DNA from: Desulfobacteraceae bacterium CG2_30_51_40
Lineage (GTDB): Bacteria > Desulfobacterota > DSM-4660 > Desulfatiglandales > Desulfatiglandaceae
Assembly (NCBI GenBank): GCA_001874005.1
Contig: MNYJ01000207.1
Span: 1 to 38,388, forward strand
Length of the DNA: 38,388 bases
Direction: 5' to 3'
The position numbers and the translations under genes were made by a program. Shown one piece after another: positions 16,293 through 23,913 of this stretch (position 1 is the first letter of the stretch; the number at the start of each line of letters is the position of its first letter). The notes below the pieces were generated by a model. It was not told the origin of the DNA, did no database searches, and saw only the letters and a program-made list of their open reading frames with translations.

Positions 16293-16997
16293 TTATTCTT
16301 CAAAGGCCTGAACCTGGTATGTTGAAACCTGGAGATCGCCTTTTCTCCAGGCATCAGGCGATAATCCGGCCTTGAGGCAGAGATGGGCAAGAAATTCCTC
16401 TTTTTTGGGAAGCTGCTCCCAGACCTGGGGCAGGAAGGTGGCTTGATGATAGCCCTTCTTGAGGATCACGCCGTCTATGCCTGGCCGCAGTTTGGCAAGC
16501 AGGTCCTTCTCACCGCCGTAAGGAAGGTCTTTCGGCTCGGTAAGAATGCTGACTTCTATTTTTATATCCTTGAACTCATTTTTATTTAAGGGGCTGAAAC
16601 GCGGATCGCGAAACGCGGCATTTATGGCGTTTTCCTTTACACCTTCCAGGAGGCTCTCCCGGGGGATGATATGGCCTATGCAGCCTCTGAGGCTTCCTCC
16701 CTTTGTGATCGTTACAAATGCGCCGCGCCTTTCTTCAAATACCCCTAATTCAACTCCGGCTTCGTCCGGCCCAGGATCGGTAGATTTGGTAAAAAGCTCC
16801 TTTTCGATCGTCTTTCTGGCAATCGAAATCAAGCGGCGGCCCTGCTCCTCTGAAAGCCTGCCTTTTTCTTCCATGACAATCTCCTTTGAAACAGTCGCTG
16901 AGAGGGCCTCTTGAGACCCGTCCTCAGAAAATGAACAAACCGGGAAAAACAATACGGAAACAAACGCGATGAAAATCAACCTCGGCATGATAGCCAT
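16293..16997 (-). CDS. Exported AMMECR1-domain protein (AmmeMemoRadiSam component A)
   Basis: The first 24 residues form a Sec-type signal (MAIMPRLIFIAFVSVLFFPV followed by CSFSED), without a clear lipobox. The rest is an AMMECR1 domain: LSEEQGRRLISIARKTIE (49-66), the signature LRGCIG (103-108), NAAFRDPRFSPL, and SILTEPKDL. AMMECR1 proteins have no established enzymatic activity, but the invariant LRGCIG suggests a catalytic or ligand site. Most bacterial members are cytoplasmic, so a signal peptide is notable. It is the first gene of a minus-strand set with the spermidine-synthase-like and radical SAM genes. Start may be 16997 or the second ATG at 16988. Confidence 0.87.
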   Translation of the reverse strand: MAIMPRLIFIAFVSVLFFPVCSFSEDGSQEALSATVSKEIVMEEKGRLSEEQGRRLISIARKTIEKELFTKSTDPGPDEAGVELGVFEERRGAFVTITKGGSLRGCIGHIIPRESLLEGVKENAINAAFRDPRFSPLNKNEFKDIKIEVSILTEPKDLPYGGEKDLLAKLRPGIDGVILKKGYHQATFLPQVWEQLPKKEEFLAHLCLKAGLSPDAWRKGDLQVSTYQVQAFEE

Positions 16998-17088
16998 AAC
17001 CCCTCACCGGATCAAAGGGAAAATCCCTGAGCGTGTGCCTTGACTCCTTCGGCGCCTCATCCTATATTTCTGAGACGCGCTTGAACAC

Positions 17089-17106
17089 GTTTATATGAAA
17101 ATGCCG
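17089..17106 (-). repeat. Family B terminal stub
   Basis: 'gtttatatgaaaatgcc' equals the inverted terminus of the B repeats (compare 14083-14096 and 23659-23675). Only the end survives; a family A copy interrupted by the MITE follows. Short match, so moderate confidence. Confidence 0.5.
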
Positions 17107-17115
17107 TATCAGCTA

Positions 17116-17257
17116 GTGTCCATCCGGAAATGAGATAGTTTCGTCGAGTTCAAGGCGGGCGATAATTTTAACCACAGGAATACATTGACGTATTTCGAGG
17201 ATTAAAATTTGAGCCCAACGCCGAAATCGGTGAAAATATCCATTTCCGGACGGACAC
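17116..17257 (+). mobile_element. 142-bp MITE (family C), copy 1
   Basis: Starts GTGTCCATCCGGAAATG and ends CATTTCCGGACGGACAC, imperfect terminal inverted repeats of about 17 bases. The left flank is TA; the right flank is CA, which I read as a mutated TA. It has the same length as, and only a handful of differences from, the copy at 30374-30515. The two halves are imperfectly complementary along their whole length, so the element can fold into one long hairpin. It encodes nothing and would depend on a transposase in trans; TA targets suggest an IS630/Tc1-mariner type. Confidence 0.88.
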
Positions 17258-17316
17258 CAGCTAAATAATTGGGGAATGGTCTTGCGCAGATCAGGACATG
17301 CAGACCAGCAATCAGC
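17258..17316 (-). repeat. Dispersed repeat family A, copy A4 (core only)
   Basis: 'aataattgggg', 'gcgcagatcaggacatgcag' and 'accagcaatcagctt' match the inverse of A3. The REP-like hairpin is absent. The MITE lies directly against its left edge. The repeat ends about 20 bases before the nth start, so repeat-derived sequence forms the nth leader. Confidence 0.82.
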
Positions 17317-17335
17317 TTAATAAGGATTATACACG

Positions 17336-17977
17336 ATGGAGTCCATGAAAAAAAAGATTCAACGAGCCGCACTCATTTATGAGATTCTTGATCCTCTCTA
17401 TACCTATGAAAAAACAGCACTGGAATACAGGAGCCCTTTTGAGCTTCTTGTAGCCACAATCCTCTCGGCCCAGTGCACGGACAAAAAGGTTAATGAAGTG
17501 ACCAAGAAACTCTTCAAGAAATACAAAAGACCACAGGATTATCTTAACACTCCCCTTGAAGAGCTTGAGCAGGATATAAAGCCGACCGGCTTCTACCATA
17601 ACAAGGCAAAATCCCTTACAGGCTGCTGCCGCGCCCTTATAGATCTTTTCGGAGGCGAGGTGCCGTCTAATATGGACGATCTTCTTAAGCTCCGGGGGGT
17701 CGGAAGAAAGACTGCCAACTGCGTCCTGGGCGCGGCCTTCAACGTGCCGGGAGTTGTTGTGGACACCCATGTAAAGAGGCTATCGGTAAGGATGGGGTTA
17801 AGTGAAAGCACAGACCCCGACAAGATCGAACTTGACCTCCAGAGGCTTTTCCCCAGTGAAAAGTGGCGCAGGTTTTCCGATATCCTTATCTATCACGGCA
17901 GGCAGATATGCTCGGCCAGAAGACCGGATCATGAGCGGTGCCCTGTCCGCGATCTCTGTCCGGGGGCTTCATCCTAG
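17336..17977 (+). CDS. nth: Endonuclease III (DNA glycosylase/AP lyase)
   Basis: Base-excision repair enzyme for oxidised pyrimidines. The 213-residue protein has the helix-hairpin-helix LRGVGRKTAN with the catalytic lysine at 125 and the catalytic aspartate in VDTHVKRL (Asp143). The C terminus normally holds C-x6-C-x2-C-x5-C for a 4Fe-4S cluster; here it is C192-x6-His199-x2-C202-x5-C208, so the second cysteine is replaced by histidine. The start has AAGGA about nine bases upstream. It is convergent with xth, another repair gene. Confidence 0.95.
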   Translation: MESMKKKIQRAALIYEILDPLYTYEKTALEYRSPFELLVATILSAQCTDKKVNEVTKKLFKKYKRPQDYLNTPLEELEQDIKPTGFYHNKAKSLTGCCRALIDLFGGEVPSNMDDLLKLRGVGRKTANCVLGAAFNVPGVVVDTHVKRLSVRMGLSESTDPDKIELDLQRLFPSEKWRRFSDILIYHGRQICSARRPDHERCPVRDLCPGASS

Positions 17978-18019
17978 ACCAATTATCGCCGGAGGGCGCT
18001 GGCCTTGTCGCGGCATTGA

Positions 18020-18790
18020 TCAGTCCGTCACAGCCATAACGAAGGCGTGATCGGAGGGCTTTGGAAGATTTCTTGACCCGGAATCAACACTGCAATCCCT
18101 TGTTCTCTGAGAAATCGGCCTTGTGGCAAGCAGGTAGTCAATTCGCCACCCCATGCGTCTCTTAAATGCGTTGGGCGCTCGGTAGTCCCAGAAGGTATAT
18201 ATCCCTCCCTCTCCCGGATGTTTCATTCTCAGGAGGTCAGCAAGCCCCCAGTCAAGTATTGCCCTCATGGCGGCCTGTTCGTCAGGATGAAATCCCACCT
18301 GGCCCTTTAGTCCTTCAGGATCATAAACATCCATGGGCTCCAGGGCCACGTTGAAGTCACCTCCTACTATGATGGCTTCTCCAGGATCACAGTTTTTCTT
18401 CAGGAAACTTAAAAAATCCCCCATCCACTTTAGCTTGTAGGAGAACCTCTCGCTTCCCACTTCAAGGCCCTGGGGCACATAGACGTTTACAACCTTTACA
18501 TCTCCCGCCATGGCGCAGATAAACCTCGCCTCATCGCCCATGCCTTCGATGATCACATCAGTAAGAGGTTCCATCGAGATAACCGCTACACCATTATACG
18601 ATTTCTGGCCCCGGAAGACGCTTTTGTATCCCGCCTCGTCAAATGCCGAAGCCGGAAAGTCCTTATCCTGCACCTTTGTTTCCTGGATGAGGAGGCACCA
18701 TGGCCTTTCCTTTTTAAGCCAGTCCAGTATTAATGGAAGCCTGGCCCTTATCGAATTGGCGTTATAGGTAGCCCATTTCCTGCCGTCCAT
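18020..18790 (-). CDS. xth: Exodeoxyribonuclease III
   Basis: AP endonuclease/3' exonuclease of the EEP fold. With the ATG at 18790 the protein has 256 residues, the usual size. Metal and catalytic motifs are visible: ATYNANSIR near the N terminus, IQETKV (metal-binding Glu), NVYVPQG, GGDFNVA, RIDYLLAT and the terminal SDHAFV. The longer open frame reaching 19078 runs into metG in another frame and was rejected. It follows metG by 13 bases, with GAGG before the start, so it is the last gene of the tmk-holB-ricT-metG-xth operon. Confidence 0.95.
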   Translation of the reverse strand: MDGRKWATYNANSIRARLPLILDWLKKERPWCLLIQETKVQDKDFPASAFDEAGYKSVFRGQKSYNGVAVISMEPLTDVIIEGMGDEARFICAMAGDVKVVNVYVPQGLEVGSERFSYKLKWMGDFLSFLKKNCDPGEAIIVGGDFNVALEPMDVYDPEGLKGQVGFHPDEQAAMRAILDWGLADLLRMKHPGEGGIYTFWDYRAPNAFKRRMGWRIDYLLATRPISQRTRDCSVDSGSRNLPKPSDHAFVMAVTD

Positions 18791-18803
18791 AGGCGCCTCA
18801 ACC

Positions 18804-20804
18804 TTATTTGATTTTACTGCCGGGTTCGGCGGCGGTGTCCGCTGTGATGAGATGGAGGCCGTTTGAATCAGACGCTGCAAGCACCATTCCCCTTGATTCA
18901 ACCCCCATGAGCTTTGCCGGCTCAAGGTTTGCCACCACCACCACCTGGCGCCCGAGAAGGGCTTCCTTCTCATAGGCTCCCAGGATGCCCGCCACAATTG
19001 TGCGCTCACCGCCCAGCTCCGGCCCCAGATCAACAATAAGACGCATGAGCTTTCTTGATCCGGGAACTGGTTCCGCATCCTTTACCTTCCCAATCCTAAG
19101 ATCGGCGCGGGCAAAGTCTTTTATGGATATAAGATCAGGCCCTGCCTTTTCATCAATATTTTTATCCGGCTTGACATCAGCCCTTGGTTTATCCGGTACG
19201 GAAGTCTTATCCCTGGTTTCCATTTCAGAATCCTTTCCCCTTACCTCAGTCTTTTTCTTTTCCCCCGGGTGTTTCCCCTTTTCTATCCTGGGAAACAGGG
19301 CCGGAGTAATCGTCATTTGAATCTCTGTTTCTCTTGCTCCCCAACCGGCCGCATCCTCCAGGGTGAAAGAAATACCCCGATTCCGAATCCCCAGCATCTC
19401 CTGTATCCTTTCAGCCGTCCCCGGCATCACCGGCCAGATGAGCGCGGATACGATTTTAAGGGCTTCGGATATATGATAGAGGACGGTAGAAAGCCTCCCC
19501 CTGTCTGATTTGGCCAGAACCCATGGAGCCATGGTATCAATGTATTTGTTGAGTTTTCCTATTACCTCCCAGACGGTCATAAGGGCCTTGTGAAAGGCCA
19601 GCTCCTTCATCTGCGAGGCGTATATTCCAATGGATGCAAGGGCGGCCTCCCTTACTTCATCATCCGGCTTCTCAGTCACTCCGCATAGCGGAGGCTCACC
19701 CTTCAGGTAGTTCTTGAGCATGGTAAGGCTTCTGCTTACGAGATTTCCCAGATCGTTTGCAAGATCGGCATTAATCCGGCCTACAAGGGCCTCTTCGCTG
19801 AACTCGGAATCAAGCCCGAAGACCATATCCCTCATGAGGAAATACCTGAATGCATCAAGTCCATACACCGAGGCCAGATCAAGTGGTCTTACAACGTTAC
19901 CCAGGCTTTTTGACATCTTTCCTTCATTGACGTTCCAGTAACCATGTACATTTAGATGCCGGTAGGGAGGTATCCCTGCCGCCTTCAGCATACAGGGCCA
20001 GTAGATACCATGCGGCTTGAGAATGTCCTTGGCTACCACGTGATTGGCGACATTCCAGAAGGTCTCGTAGCGCATTCCGCCTGGATAGTCAATCGCAGAG
20101 AGGTAGTTTATGAGGGCGTCAAACCAGACATAGGTAACGAATCCGTCATCAAAGGGAAGGGGGATTCCCCAGGTAAGACGGCTTTTAGGCCTTGAGATGC
20201 AAAGATCTCCAAGGGGCTCTTTAAGAAATGAGAGCACCTCGTTTCTGTAACGCTCCGGTCTTATGAAATCCGGGTTATCGTGTATGTGCCCTGTCAGCCA
20301 GTCCTGGTACCTGCCCATCTTGAAGAAATAATTGGCCTCCTTGATCATCTCAGGCTCTGTCTGATGATCAGGGCACCTGCCGTTTACGATTTCTCTTTCT
20401 GTAAGGAACCGCTCACAGCCGAAGCAGTATGGCCCTTCGTATTCGCTAAAGTAGATGTCGCCATTTTCCTTAACCGCACTGAGTATCGCCTGTACCGTCT
20501 TTATGTGTTTTTCATCGGTCGTGCGTATGAATGCGTCGTTTGAGATGGAGAGCCTCGGCCACATATCCCTGAAAAGGCCGCTTATACGGTCAACATACTG
20601 CCCGGGAGATTCGCCTGAAGCCCTGGCGGCCCTCACTATCTTCTCCCCATGCTCGTCTGTGCCGGTCAGAAAAAAGGTTTCAAATCCCGATATCCTGTAA
20701 AACCGGCTTAGCACATCCGCGGCTATGGTCGTGTAGGCGTGACCCAGATGAGGCTCTGCGTTCACATAATAGATGGGTGTTGTGACATAGAATCTGTTAG
20801 ACAA
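18804..20804 (-). CDS. metG: Methionyl-tRNA synthetase
   Basis: Charges tRNA-Met with methionine. The 666-residue form has the Rossmann catalytic core with HLGH (about 19-22) and KMSKS (in EGKMSKSLGN), a zinc knuckle (CFGCERF then CPDH), an alpha-helical anticodon domain (to about 510), a Lys/Glu-rich linker (about 525-560), and a C-terminal tRNA-binding OB fold (DFARADLRIGKVKDAEPV) as in dimeric MetRS. The start is TTG, preceded by AAGGAGG at a good distance. It follows ricT by 32 bases within the same operon. Confidence 0.97.
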   Translation of the reverse strand: MSNRFYVTTPIYYVNAEPHLGHAYTTIAADVLSRFYRISGFETFFLTGTDEHGEKIVRAARASGESPGQYVDRISGLFRDMWPRLSISNDAFIRTTDEKHIKTVQAILSAVKENGDIYFSEYEGPYCFGCERFLTEREIVNGRCPDHQTEPEMIKEANYFFKMGRYQDWLTGHIHDNPDFIRPERYRNEVLSFLKEPLGDLCISRPKSRLTWGIPLPFDDGFVTYVWFDALINYLSAIDYPGGMRYETFWNVANHVVAKDILKPHGIYWPCMLKAAGIPPYRHLNVHGYWNVNEGKMSKSLGNVVRPLDLASVYGLDAFRYFLMRDMVFGLDSEFSEEALVGRINADLANDLGNLVSRSLTMLKNYLKGEPPLCGVTEKPDDEVREAALASIGIYASQMKELAFHKALMTVWEVIGKLNKYIDTMAPWVLAKSDRGRLSTVLYHISEALKIVSALIWPVMPGTAERIQEMLGIRNRGISFTLEDAAGWGARETEIQMTITPALFPRIEKGKHPGEKKKTEVRGKDSEMETRDKTSVPDKPRADVKPDKNIDEKAGPDLISIKDFARADLRIGKVKDAEPVPGSRKLMRLIVDLGPELGGERTIVAGILGAYEKEALLGRQVVVVANLEPAKLMGVESRGMVLAASDSNGLHLITADTAAEPGSKIK

Positions 20805-20836
20805 ATAGGTGCCTCCTTAACCTTATTACAATCAAG

Positions 20837-21748
20837 TTAAGACAATTCATCCTGGGTGATCTCAACCTCATCACCCTCTTTGTTGAGTATGGTTATCGTC
20901 TTTTTTAAGACGTTTTGTCTCACAACCTTTCCCTCTCCCTTTTTGGTCATCACCTTCTTTCCGACCTTTGGGAAATCCTTTCTTACCTCATGGTAGTAAG
21001 CGTTTTCAAAGGAAAGGCAGCACATCAAACGGCAGCACATGCCGGATATCTTTGCCGGATTGAGAGAAAGATTCTGTTCTTTTGCCATCTTGATCGTTAC
21101 AGGATCAAAACCCTTCAAGAAAGATGAGCAGCAAAGCGGCCGCCCGCAAAGACCGAGGCCTCCGACCATCTTGGCCTGGTGCCTTACCCCTATCTGGCGC
21201 ATCTCAATCCTTGTCCTGAAGCGGGAAACCAGATCCTTTACCAGTTCCCTGAAATCCACCCTCCCGTCGGCAGTAAAATATAGAGTGGTCTTGCTTCCGT
21301 CAATTCTCTGCTCGGCACAGATAAGGCTCATCTCAAGGCCCTTTTCCACCACCTTATCGTAGCAGTATTGGAATATCTCCTTCTCCTTGGACTTGATCTC
21401 GTAATACCTTGTCTTTTCATGCGCCGACGCCGGACGCACTACACGCCCCAGCCGCCTGCATACTGAACCAGAGTGGGCTTTACGCACTTCAGTGCAAACC
21501 TCACCCATGGCAGGTCCTTCAGCGGTTTCAATCACTACTATTTCACCCCTCTTAAGCTGCTGCTCCCCCGCGTCAAAATCGCAAATATTTGAATCGTCCC
21601 TGACCTTTATCCCCACTATTCTCATCGCCATGCAAGGATTTTGATCTTCGATGCCCCCCCCATCGAGCCCCTCAGGATCCGGGCGGATATCTCCATCAAT
21701 AACCCCTGGCGCAACTACACCGTTTGCCGGGGAAGTTTCATCAGACAT
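20837..21748 (-). CDS. ricT: PSP1-domain protein (RicT/YaaT-like)
   Basis: The 303-residue product has a non-conserved N-terminal tail of about 40 residues, then the PSP1 domain (VGIKVRDDSNICDFDAG through GGLGLCGRPLCCSSFLKGF) and a Cys motif CCRLMCCLSFEN. In Bacillus the homologue is part of the RicAFT (YmcA-YlbF-YaaT) iron-sulfur complex that supports RNase Y-dependent mRNA maturation; in Desulfobacterota the role is not established. The cysteines at CGRPLCC and MCCRLMCC would bind the clusters. GGAG just upstream supports the ATG at 21748, which overlaps holB by eight bases. Confidence 0.9.
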   Translation of the reverse strand: MSDETSPANGVVAPGVIDGDIRPDPEGLDGGGIEDQNPCMAMRIVGIKVRDDSNICDFDAGEQQLKRGEIVVIETAEGPAMGEVCTEVRKAHSGSVCRRLGRVVRPASAHEKTRYYEIKSKEKEIFQYCYDKVVEKGLEMSLICAEQRIDGSKTTLYFTADGRVDFRELVKDLVSRFRTRIEMRQIGVRHQAKMVGGLGLCGRPLCCSSFLKGFDPVTIKMAKEQNLSLNPAKISGMCCRLMCCLSFENAYYHEVRKDFPKVGKKVMTKKGEGKVVRQNVLKKTITILNKEGDEVEITQDELS

Positions 21749-22799
21749 AATTTCTCCTCTCCACTTGACCCGCCCTCTCCTTTATGGACATGAGGACATA
21801 CTGGGCTACCAGGACGGAATTGCGGTTTCTTCTGATATCTTTTTCAGCCTGATTTAAAATATATAAGATATCAACCAGGGCCTCTTCTGTAAAGACCGTT
21901 GACAATTTTTCCAACGCGGAAACTGCATCCCTGTTCATAATCCCTGTTTTATCGGAAGTGGTCTTTATCACAAGAAGGTCCCTGAAGATACCGGACCACA
22001 GGTCAAGGATATCTTCCATGGCGGATGTTCCACCCTCTTCCGGATCAAGCAACCGCTTCTTGTCCAGATCACTCCACTGCCGAGCCATATCCAGTATCTC
22101 TCCGTAATCAAGAGATTCAACGCCACGCAACTTCTCAAGCCAGCCCCTGCGCATTTCCATGAATCCGGATTGAAACATCCGGATCGCCCTTCCGGGGCTT
22201 CCCCTGCATATCCCGGCTATCACAGATCTATCTCCATCGTTTTCACCCTGCCCCTTGTTCCTGAGCATTCTCTCTATGTCCATGCTCTTTATAGGACTGA
22301 ATGGAACCCTCTGACACCGTGAAACTATTGTGGGCAGAAGATCGAGCGGTTCAGCGGCTGTAACTACAAGGATATTTCCTCTTGGAGGCTCCTCCAGGGT
22401 CTTTAGAAATGCATTGGCAGCCTCAACGGTCATCTTGTCGCCTTCACGAATGACCGTAAACCTGTATGCCGCCTCCAAAGGCGGATACTGCAGTTCCTTT
22501 CTGATTTCCCTTATCGCGTCTATCCTTATCAGTCCTTTATCAGGAGATATCTCCTTGAAGTCCGGGAAATTGTCAGACTTCATCCTGCGGCAGCTCCTGC
22601 ACATTCCGCAGGCATCTCCCCCCTGCAGGTCTTCGCAGTTCAGATAAAAGGCAAATGCCCTTGCGGTTGTAGTCTTTCCCACTCCCTTCATACCGGTAAA
22701 GAGATAGGCGTGAGGTATCCTCCCCATATCTTTAGACCTGATCAGCACCCCGACTGCAAGGTCCTGGCCGACGATATCAGCAAATCTCATGAACTCCAT
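21741..22799 (-). CDS. holB: DNA polymerase III delta-prime subunit
   Basis: Clamp-loader subunit. The 352-residue protein has an intact Walker A (GMKGVGKTTTA, 36-46), the zinc module CGMCRSCRRM preceded by a cysteine in LNCEDL, the family motif FLKTLEEPP, and the sensor SRCQRVPF. Delta-prime of E. coli lacks a working P loop, whereas this one keeps it, so the boundary with DnaX/gamma is not absolute; length and context (between tmk and ricT) favour delta-prime. It begins one base after the tmk stop. Confidence 0.93.
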   Translation of the reverse strand: MEFMRFADIVGQDLAVGVLIRSKDMGRIPHAYLFTGMKGVGKTTTARAFAFYLNCEDLQGGDACGMCRSCRRMKSDNFPDFKEISPDKGLIRIDAIREIRKELQYPPLEAAYRFTVIREGDKMTVEAANAFLKTLEEPPRGNILVVTAAEPLDLLPTIVSRCQRVPFSPIKSMDIERMLRNKGQGENDGDRSVIAGICRGSPGRAIRMFQSGFMEMRRGWLEKLRGVESLDYGEILDMARQWSDLDKKRLLDPEEGGTSAMEDILDLWSGIFRDLLVIKTTSDKTGIMNRDAVSALEKLSTVFTEEALVDILYILNQAEKDIRRNRNSVLVAQYVLMSIKERAGQVERRNYV

Positions 22800-22800
22800 T

Positions 22801-23442
22801 TCAGGAAGTCTTCCCCTCTATATGACTTTCCAGAAGGAAGATTATCTTCTTCTGGACGGCTGAAACACCTTCCGAACCGTCAAGGATAAAAAACCTGGCG
22901 CTATTGCTGCGGGCAAGATCAAGATATCCCCTTCTTACCGCCTCATGAAATGCCGTGACCTCCTTCTCAAACCTGTCCTGTCCCTTATCGGCTGTTTCCA
23001 TGTTACGCCTGAGCGCCCTTCCAAGCGCGAGATCAACATCGCAGTCTATGAGGAAGGTGATGTCAGGCACGACACCTAGACAGGCCATTTCATTTATTGA
23101 GGCAACCAGACCCGGATCCTGTCTCCTTGCAACTCCCTGATACACGGTAGTTGCATCCATGAAGCGATCGCATATCACCCATCTTCCGTTGTCCAGAGCG
23201 GGCATTATGACCTCTGAGACATGCTGAGCACGGTCAGCCGCGTAGAGAAAAAGCTCAGCCCTAGCGGAAAGATGACTGTTGGAAGAATCAAGAAGTATCC
23301 TTCTTATGACAGAGCCTATCGCGGTTCCTCCGGGCTCCCTGGTAAGAATGAAATCAACCCCCATACGCTCCAGTTGTTTGCTCAAAAGTGCCGCCTGCGT
23401 TGACTTTCCACAGCCCTCTATACCCTCAAATGTTATGAACAT
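22801..23442 (-). CDS. tmk: Thymidylate kinase
   Basis: Phosphorylates dTMP to dTDP. The P loop is FEGIEGCGKST (about 5-15), followed by the DR/E motif LTREPGGTAIG, the ICDRFMDATTVYQGVAR motif, and a LID segment rich in basic residues (RALRRNMETADKGQDRFE). The ATG at 23442 was chosen over an in-frame TTG at 23460 because it starts directly at the conserved MFITFEG and has GGAGG upstream, though at about 11 bases. It is the first gene of the tmk-holB-ricT-metG-xth operon. Confidence 0.96.
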   Translation of the reverse strand: MFITFEGIEGCGKSTQAALLSKQLERMGVDFILTREPGGTAIGSVIRRILLDSSNSHLSARAELFLYAADRAQHVSEVIMPALDNGRWVICDRFMDATTVYQGVARRQDPGLVASINEMACLGVVPDITFLIDCDVDLALGRALRRNMETADKGQDRFEKEVTAFHEAVRRGYLDLARSNSARFFILDGSEGVSAVQKKIIFLLESHIEGKTS

Positions 23443-23595
23443 ATATCTCAAAACCTCCAACTAGAAACTATCCCAAGACCCTCCTCATGACAAGACCAAA
23501 AGCTTTTATGGAAATACGCCTCCTTCTAATCGTGAACCTGACAACCTGAGTAGTTACCTTATTACAAGCTACGGAAAACAGTAGTCGTTTTTAGG

Positions 23596-23623
23596 TTGAC
23601 AAAAAGAAAAAAGTGGCTACCAT
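23596..23623 (+). promoter_or_regulatory. Sigma-70-type promoter candidate
   Basis: TTGACA is followed after 16 bases by TACCAT (four of six -10 matches). It points toward the DksA/TraR-type gene about 290 bases downstream; the tandem B repeats would then lie within the leader. The -35 box is perfect but the -10 is weak, so this is tentative. Confidence 0.4.
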
Positions 23624-23658
23624 TCCTACGCTCCAGCCTTGACCACTTAGACTCTATT

Positions 23659-23760
23659 TTATATGAAAATGCGCCTTCCCTTTATCCCTCCACCTCGACG
23701 GGAGAGAGAGATGGGGGCGATTTTCATGGTTAGTTGTGCTCCATTCGGGCTTGGCTGTTA
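23659..23760 (-). repeat. Family B, shortened copy B3a
   Basis: Inverted: 'tttatatgaaaatgcg', 'cttcccttta', a diverged C-rich/ctcgacg/G-rich hairpin, 'gattttcatggtt', and 'ccattcgggc'. It lacks the middle block (with aatgcc) of B1 and B2. It is directly followed by a second such copy. Confidence 0.78.
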
Positions 23761-23860
23761 ATATGAAAATACCCCTTCCCTTTACGCCTCCCCCTCGACG
23801 GGGGAGGGAGGGGTGGGGGTGATTTTCATGTTTCGTCGCGCCCTGCCCGGGTATCGGAGT
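23761..23860 (-). repeat. Family B, shortened copy B3b
   Basis: Tandem repeat of B3a with a cleaner hairpin (CCTCCCCC-tcgac-GGGGGAGG). It also lacks the middle block, so B3a and B3b probably derive from one deleted ancestor that duplicated. The right end is about 50 bases before the downstream regulator gene. Confidence 0.8.
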
Positions 23861-23913
23861 TCGTTAAGAGGCCCACAATTGAAAATTAATTTTGCAGTAT
23901 GAAGGGATTTCCA

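Larger units (their letters stand above)
23443..23913. other. Intergenic region between divergent tmk and dksA-like gene
   Basis: It contains the tmk leader, a plus-strand promoter candidate (23596-23623), and two tandem shortened family B repeats (23659-23860). No gene was seen. The A/T-rich segment 23870-23900 lies just before the regulator gene. Confidence 0.5.

Noticed and set aside
16982-16999. Lipobox in the AMMECR1 signal peptide (cysteine after FFPV)
   Set aside because: The residue before the cysteine is Val rather than Gly/Ala/Ser, so a lipoprotein signal is unlikely; a Sec type I signal is preferred.
18791-19078. Extended N terminus of the xth open frame
   Set aside because: It lies in another frame inside metG; the ATG at 18790 gives the canonical ExoIII N terminus and length.
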